Source of the DNA: JBIOHP01 sp044449065
GTDB taxonomy: Bacteria; Bacteroidota; Ignavibacteria; UBA10030; SZUA-254
DNA length: 64,000 bases
Direction: 5' to 3'
NCBI GenBank assembly: GCA_044449065.1
Contig: JBIOHP010000001.1
Location: forward strand, 1-64,000
The position numbers and the translations under genes were made by a program. Shown one piece after another: positions 61,113 to 64,000 of the stretch (positions are counted from its first letter, which is position 1; each line of letters begins with the position of its first letter). A model generated the notes under the pieces. It was not told the DNA's origin. It made no database searches and saw only the letters and a list, made by a program, of their open reading frames with translations.

Positions 61113-62594
61113 TTACGCTTTGGTTACGTTAACTTTTCGCCAAATAAAATAAACCGGAACACCGATTAACACGATTATCAACCCGGGCCATGTGTAATCC
61201 GGCGTGAAAATTAAAAGATCGATACAGATAGCGGCGGCGAGAACTATGTAAAGACTCGGCACAAATGGGTAACCGAATGCCTTATAAGGTCTTTCGGCGT
61301 CCGGATGCCTTTTGCGGAGAATAAATATGCCGGCGATGGTGAGGCAGTAAAAAATCAGTACGGCAAAAACCACATAATTGAGGAGATCTCCATACGTCCC
61401 CGATAAACACAAAAGACTTGCCCATACACCCTGAGTAACGAGCGCAAATCCTGGAACGGATTTCGTATTCAATTCACCTGCTCTCCGGAAGAAGAGATTA
61501 TCTTTCGCCATTGCATAATAGACACGGGCTCCGGCAAGGATCAATCCGTTATTGCAGCCGAAGGTTGAGATCATTATCATGATTGCCATGATAACGCCAG
61601 CCATATCTCCAAAAATTCTGGATGCGGCAGCAACTCCCACCCTGTCGGATGTTGCAAATTGTATACCCCGACCGATTACACTTGTGGCGTCGGGATTGCC
61701 GAACAGTGGGAGGATGGTTATGTACGCAATATTTGCGAGTAAATAAATAATAACGACTATTCCGGTTCCAAAAAGCAAACTGAGAGGGATAGTTTTTTTG
61801 GGATTAATGACTTCGCCGGCGGTGAATGTTATGTTATTCCATGCATCGCTTGAGAACAACGATCCGACCGATGCAACTCCCATTGCAGCCGGTAGCATCC
61901 AGCCGGAGAGGGATTGAACTGCAACGATTTTCCCCTTCGAGATATGTGTCCAAGAGGCATTCCAGAACTCGGAGAGATTTAATGCTATTACACCATGATT
62001 CCGTCCAATAATTAAACCGAGGATGATTAATCCCAGGAGGGCGATCGTTTTGGTAGAGGTGAATATCGCCTGTACAAATTTACCGGCTTTCAATCCTCTT
62101 GAGTTGATCCAGGTAAGGACAACGATGCTCGCAATGGCGAAGATTTGCGCTGCCGATATTTTCCGTCCGGCAATCTCGAGCAAGACATGCGATTCTCCGA
62201 GGGAGGGGATCAACACAGAGGTAAATTTAGCGAATGCAACGGCTACTGCCGCGATGGTTCCGGTTTGAATAACAAAAAAAAGCGTCCAACCGTAGAGAAA
62301 ACCAATTAACGGATTGAACGCTTCACGTAAGTATACATATTGACCGCCGGCATGAGGCATCATCCCAGCAAGCTCGCCGTAACTCAATGCTGCAATTACT
62401 GTTATAACCCCCGTGATAGCCCAAACAAGAAGCAGGTAACCTACTCCGCCAACTGTTCTTGCAATATCCGCGCTGACGATGAAGATACCCGAACCGATCA
62501 TCGATCCGATGACAATCATCGTGGAGTCCATCAACCCGAGTTCGCGTTGAAACTCTCTTCCTTCGCCGCTACTCCTTTGCGCAGTTTCAGGCAT
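61113..62594 (-). CDS. APC-family amino acid permease
   Basis: The 493-residue transporter starts with ELGLMDSTMIVIGSMIGSGIFIVSADIARTVGGVGYLLLVWAITGVITVIAALSYGELAGMMPHAGGQYVYLREAFN, the first two helices of LAT-type APC permeases, followed by about ten more. Its last helix ends in VPVYFIWRKVNV. Likely substrate: neutral or cationic amino acids. It is followed upstream by another permease, 17 bp away. Confidence 0.9.
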   Translation of the reverse strand: MPETAQRSSGEGREFQRELGLMDSTMIVIGSMIGSGIFIVSADIARTVGGVGYLLLVWAITGVITVIAALSYGELAGMMPHAGGQYVYLREAFNPLIGFLYGWTLFFVIQTGTIAAVAVAFAKFTSVLIPSLGESHVLLEIAGRKISAAQIFAIASIVVLTWINSRGLKAGKFVQAIFTSTKTIALLGLIILGLIIGRNHGVIALNLSEFWNASWTHISKGKIVAVQSLSGWMLPAAMGVASVGSLFSSDAWNNITFTAGEVINPKKTIPLSLLFGTGIVVIIYLLANIAYITILPLFGNPDATSVIGRGIQFATSDRVGVAAASRIFGDMAGVIMAIMIMISTFGCNNGLILAGARVYYAMAKDNLFFRRAGELNTKSVPGFALVTQGVWASLLCLSGTYGDLLNYVVFAVLIFYCLTIAGIFILRKRHPDAERPYKAFGYPFVPSLYIVLAAAICIDLLIFTPDYTWPGLIIVLIGVPVYFIWRKVNVTKA

Positions 62595-62611
62595 GATTTT
62601 TTAAAATAAAA

Positions 62612-64000
62612 TCAGGGAGCGACCGAATCCATTGAAACGGCGCCCTCCGCTGTGCTTTTTCCAGCTTGACGCATTCTTGCAAGTACACTATGATGCCGTC
62701 CGTATGCAAAATAAATTGTCAGACCTATCCCCAGCCAGATGATTAATCGCCACCAGTTTTCAACGGGGAGTGAAAACATGAGCATTAAACAAAATCCAAT
62801 TCCAAGAATCGGTACGAGCGGGACAAACGGCGCCCGAAATGGTCGTTCAGCTTCAGGATGTGTCACGCGCATGATAAGAACTGCCCCGCATACGATCACA
62901 AATGCGAGGAGCGTGCCGATGTTGACCAGCTCAGCAAGAATACGAAGTGGAAGAAACGCTGCCATGGAGCCGACAAAGCACCCAGTAAGTATGGTGGATT
63001 TCCACGGTGTACGGAATTTCTCATGAACGGCTCCAAAAAAGCTTTTTGGTACCAGACCGTCGCGAGCCATAGCAAGCATCACGCGTGGTTGACTTAACAT
63101 CATCACGAGGAGGACTGAAGTAATTCCGGTTAATGCGCCCAGTGAAACAAAAAATTGTATCCATGGGAGTCCGACTTGCTTGAATGCATCCGAAACGGGT
63201 GCGTCGATGTTGATTTTATTATACGGAACCATTCCGGTCAATACACCGGCGACCAAAATATAGAGAACTGTGCAAATCAAAAGGGAAGAGATGATTCCAA
63301 TCGGTACGTCGCGGCGGGGATTTTTCGCTTCTTCGGCATGGGTTGAAACCGAATCGAAGCCGATATACGCAAAAAAGATTGTAGCTGCTCCCGCAACCAT
63401 TCCTAAGGGTTCTCCTCCTAAACCCGTTTGGCCAAACAGTGTGTGTCCAAAAAAACTAATTCCGGTAAAACCGTACGGGAAAAACGGGTGCCAATTTGCG
63501 GGGTTGATATAGAAAGCACCGACACCAATAACAAGGAATACAATTGCCAGTTTTATGCCAACGATGGTTGCGTTAAACCGGGCGCTTTCTTTTATGCCTT
63601 TTACAAGGATGCCCGTGATGATAATAGTGATGATGATGGCGGGGAGGTCAAAATACGATCCGGTGAGATGCAGCAACCCCGTATCCGGATTATAATCGAA
63701 CGGAGCCCCTTGAATTGCCCCAGGGAGATGGATATCAAAAATTCCGAAAAAATCCTGGAAATATTTTGACCATCCATGAGCAACAGTGGCGGAACCGACA
63801 GCGTATTCGAGAATAAGATCCCACCCGATGATCCATGCAAATAGCTCGCCCATGGTGGCGTAGGCGTAGGTGTACGCTGAACCGGCGATTGGCACCATTG
63901 ACGCAAATTCCGCATAGCAAAGCGCCGCAAACACACAAGCAATTCCTGCGACAACGAACGAGAGAATGAGTGCAGGACCTGCTTTATCATGCGCCGCAAC
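62612..64000 (-). CDS. APC-family amino acid permease (CAT type), cut by the window edge
   Basis: The visible part (at least 462 codons, ending at 62612) lacks the first helix and start, which lie beyond 64000; the frame stays open to the edge (VAAHDKAGPALILSFVVAG). The sequence AALCYAEFASMVPIAGSAYTYAYATMGELFAWIIGWDLILEYAVG and FFAYIGFDSVSTHAEEAKNPRRDVPIGII match the CAT/YhdG cationic amino acid transporters with about 14 helices. It has a different subfamily from its neighbour. Confidence 0.9.
   Translation of the reverse strand, partial: VAAHDKAGPALILSFVVAGIACVFAALCYAEFASMVPIAGSAYTYAYATMGELFAWIIGWDLILEYAVGSATVAHGWSKYFQDFFGIFDIHLPGAIQGAPFDYNPDTGLLHLTGSYFDLPAIIITIIITGILVKGIKESARFNATIVGIKLAIVFLVIGVGAFYINPANWHPFFPYGFTGISFFGHTLFGQTGLGGEPLGMVAGAATIFFAYIGFDSVSTHAEEAKNPRRDVPIGIISSLLICTVLYILVAGVLTGMVPYNKINIDAPVSDAFKQVGLPWIQFFVSLGALTGITSVLLVMMLSQPRVMLAMARDGLVPKSFFGAVHEKFRTPWKSTILTGCFVGSMAAFLPLRILAELVNIGTLLAFVIVCGAVLIMRVTHPEAERPFRAPFVPLVPILGIGFCLMLMFSLPVENWWRLIIWLGIGLTIYFAYGRHHSVLARMRQAGKSTAEGAVSMDSVAP

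Overview
The window reads as a chromosome segment of a Gram-negative member of the Bacteroidota/Chlorobiota/Ignavibacteria assemblage, most likely Ignavibacteria-like. This is inferred from gene content, not from a search. The signs are an LpxC-FabZ fusion, the order uppS-bamA-skp-skp-lpxD-lpxC/fabZ-lpxA, a long succinate dehydrogenase flavoprotein with a single b558-type anchor, and an hrcA-grpE-dnaJ operon, which many true Bacteroidetes lack. No rRNA, tRNA or CRISPR array was recognised.

Region 1 (about 0.3-18.4 kb) is a compact HK97-type phage structural and lysis module, read right to left. Its order is: Cys-rich zinc-binding protein, large terminase, portal, small ORF, prohead protease, major capsid, head-tail connector, tail terminator-like protein, major tail protein, tail-assembly chaperone pair with a textbook -1 slippery site, very short tape-measure candidate, two tail-tip proteins, fibre-like proteins, holin-like proteins and a DUF5675 protein. 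No integrase, repressor, replication or packaging-regulation gene is visible, and host genes begin right behind the terminase. With the short tape measure this resembles a gene transfer agent or another domesticated particle; a decayed prophage is the main alternative. Two AT-rich methyltransferase genes run the opposite way among the lysis genes. Chromosomal-type dispersed repeats and a nested 144-bp inverted repeat sit between the fibre genes.

Region 2 (18.6-25.1 kb) holds a STAS-like protein, then hrcA-grpE-dnaJ, a ComEA-like helix-hairpin-helix protein, a PilM-like protein of uncertain function, rsmD, coaD and an FmdB zinc-ribbon protein. Region 3 (25.1-34.7 kb) holds acetyl-CoA synthetase (minus strand), a small Cas2/SinR-like protein, an LpoA-like TPR plus periplasmic-binding protein, radC, a CxxCH outer-membrane barrel followed by a small c-type cytochrome, a YetF-like membrane protein and an unknown protein.

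Region 4 (34.7-41.5 kb, minus strand) has sdhC-sdhA-sdhB, ftsX without ftsE, two small lipoproteins, recR and the YbaB/EbfC gene. Region 5 (41.8-53.1 kb, plus strand) is an envelope operon: undecaprenyl-PP synthase, BamA, two Skp-like chaperones, lipid A enzymes LpxD, LpxC-FabZ and LpxA, then a LipM-like octanoyltransferase, PanB, SurE and an epimerase-like protein.

Region 6 (53.2-64 kb) has a NarL-type two-component pair, an Amt ammonium transporter overlapping an outer-membrane porin-like gene, and then on the minus strand a LiaF-like protein, a GT39-type glycosyltransferase and two amino-acid permeases, the second cut by the window edge.
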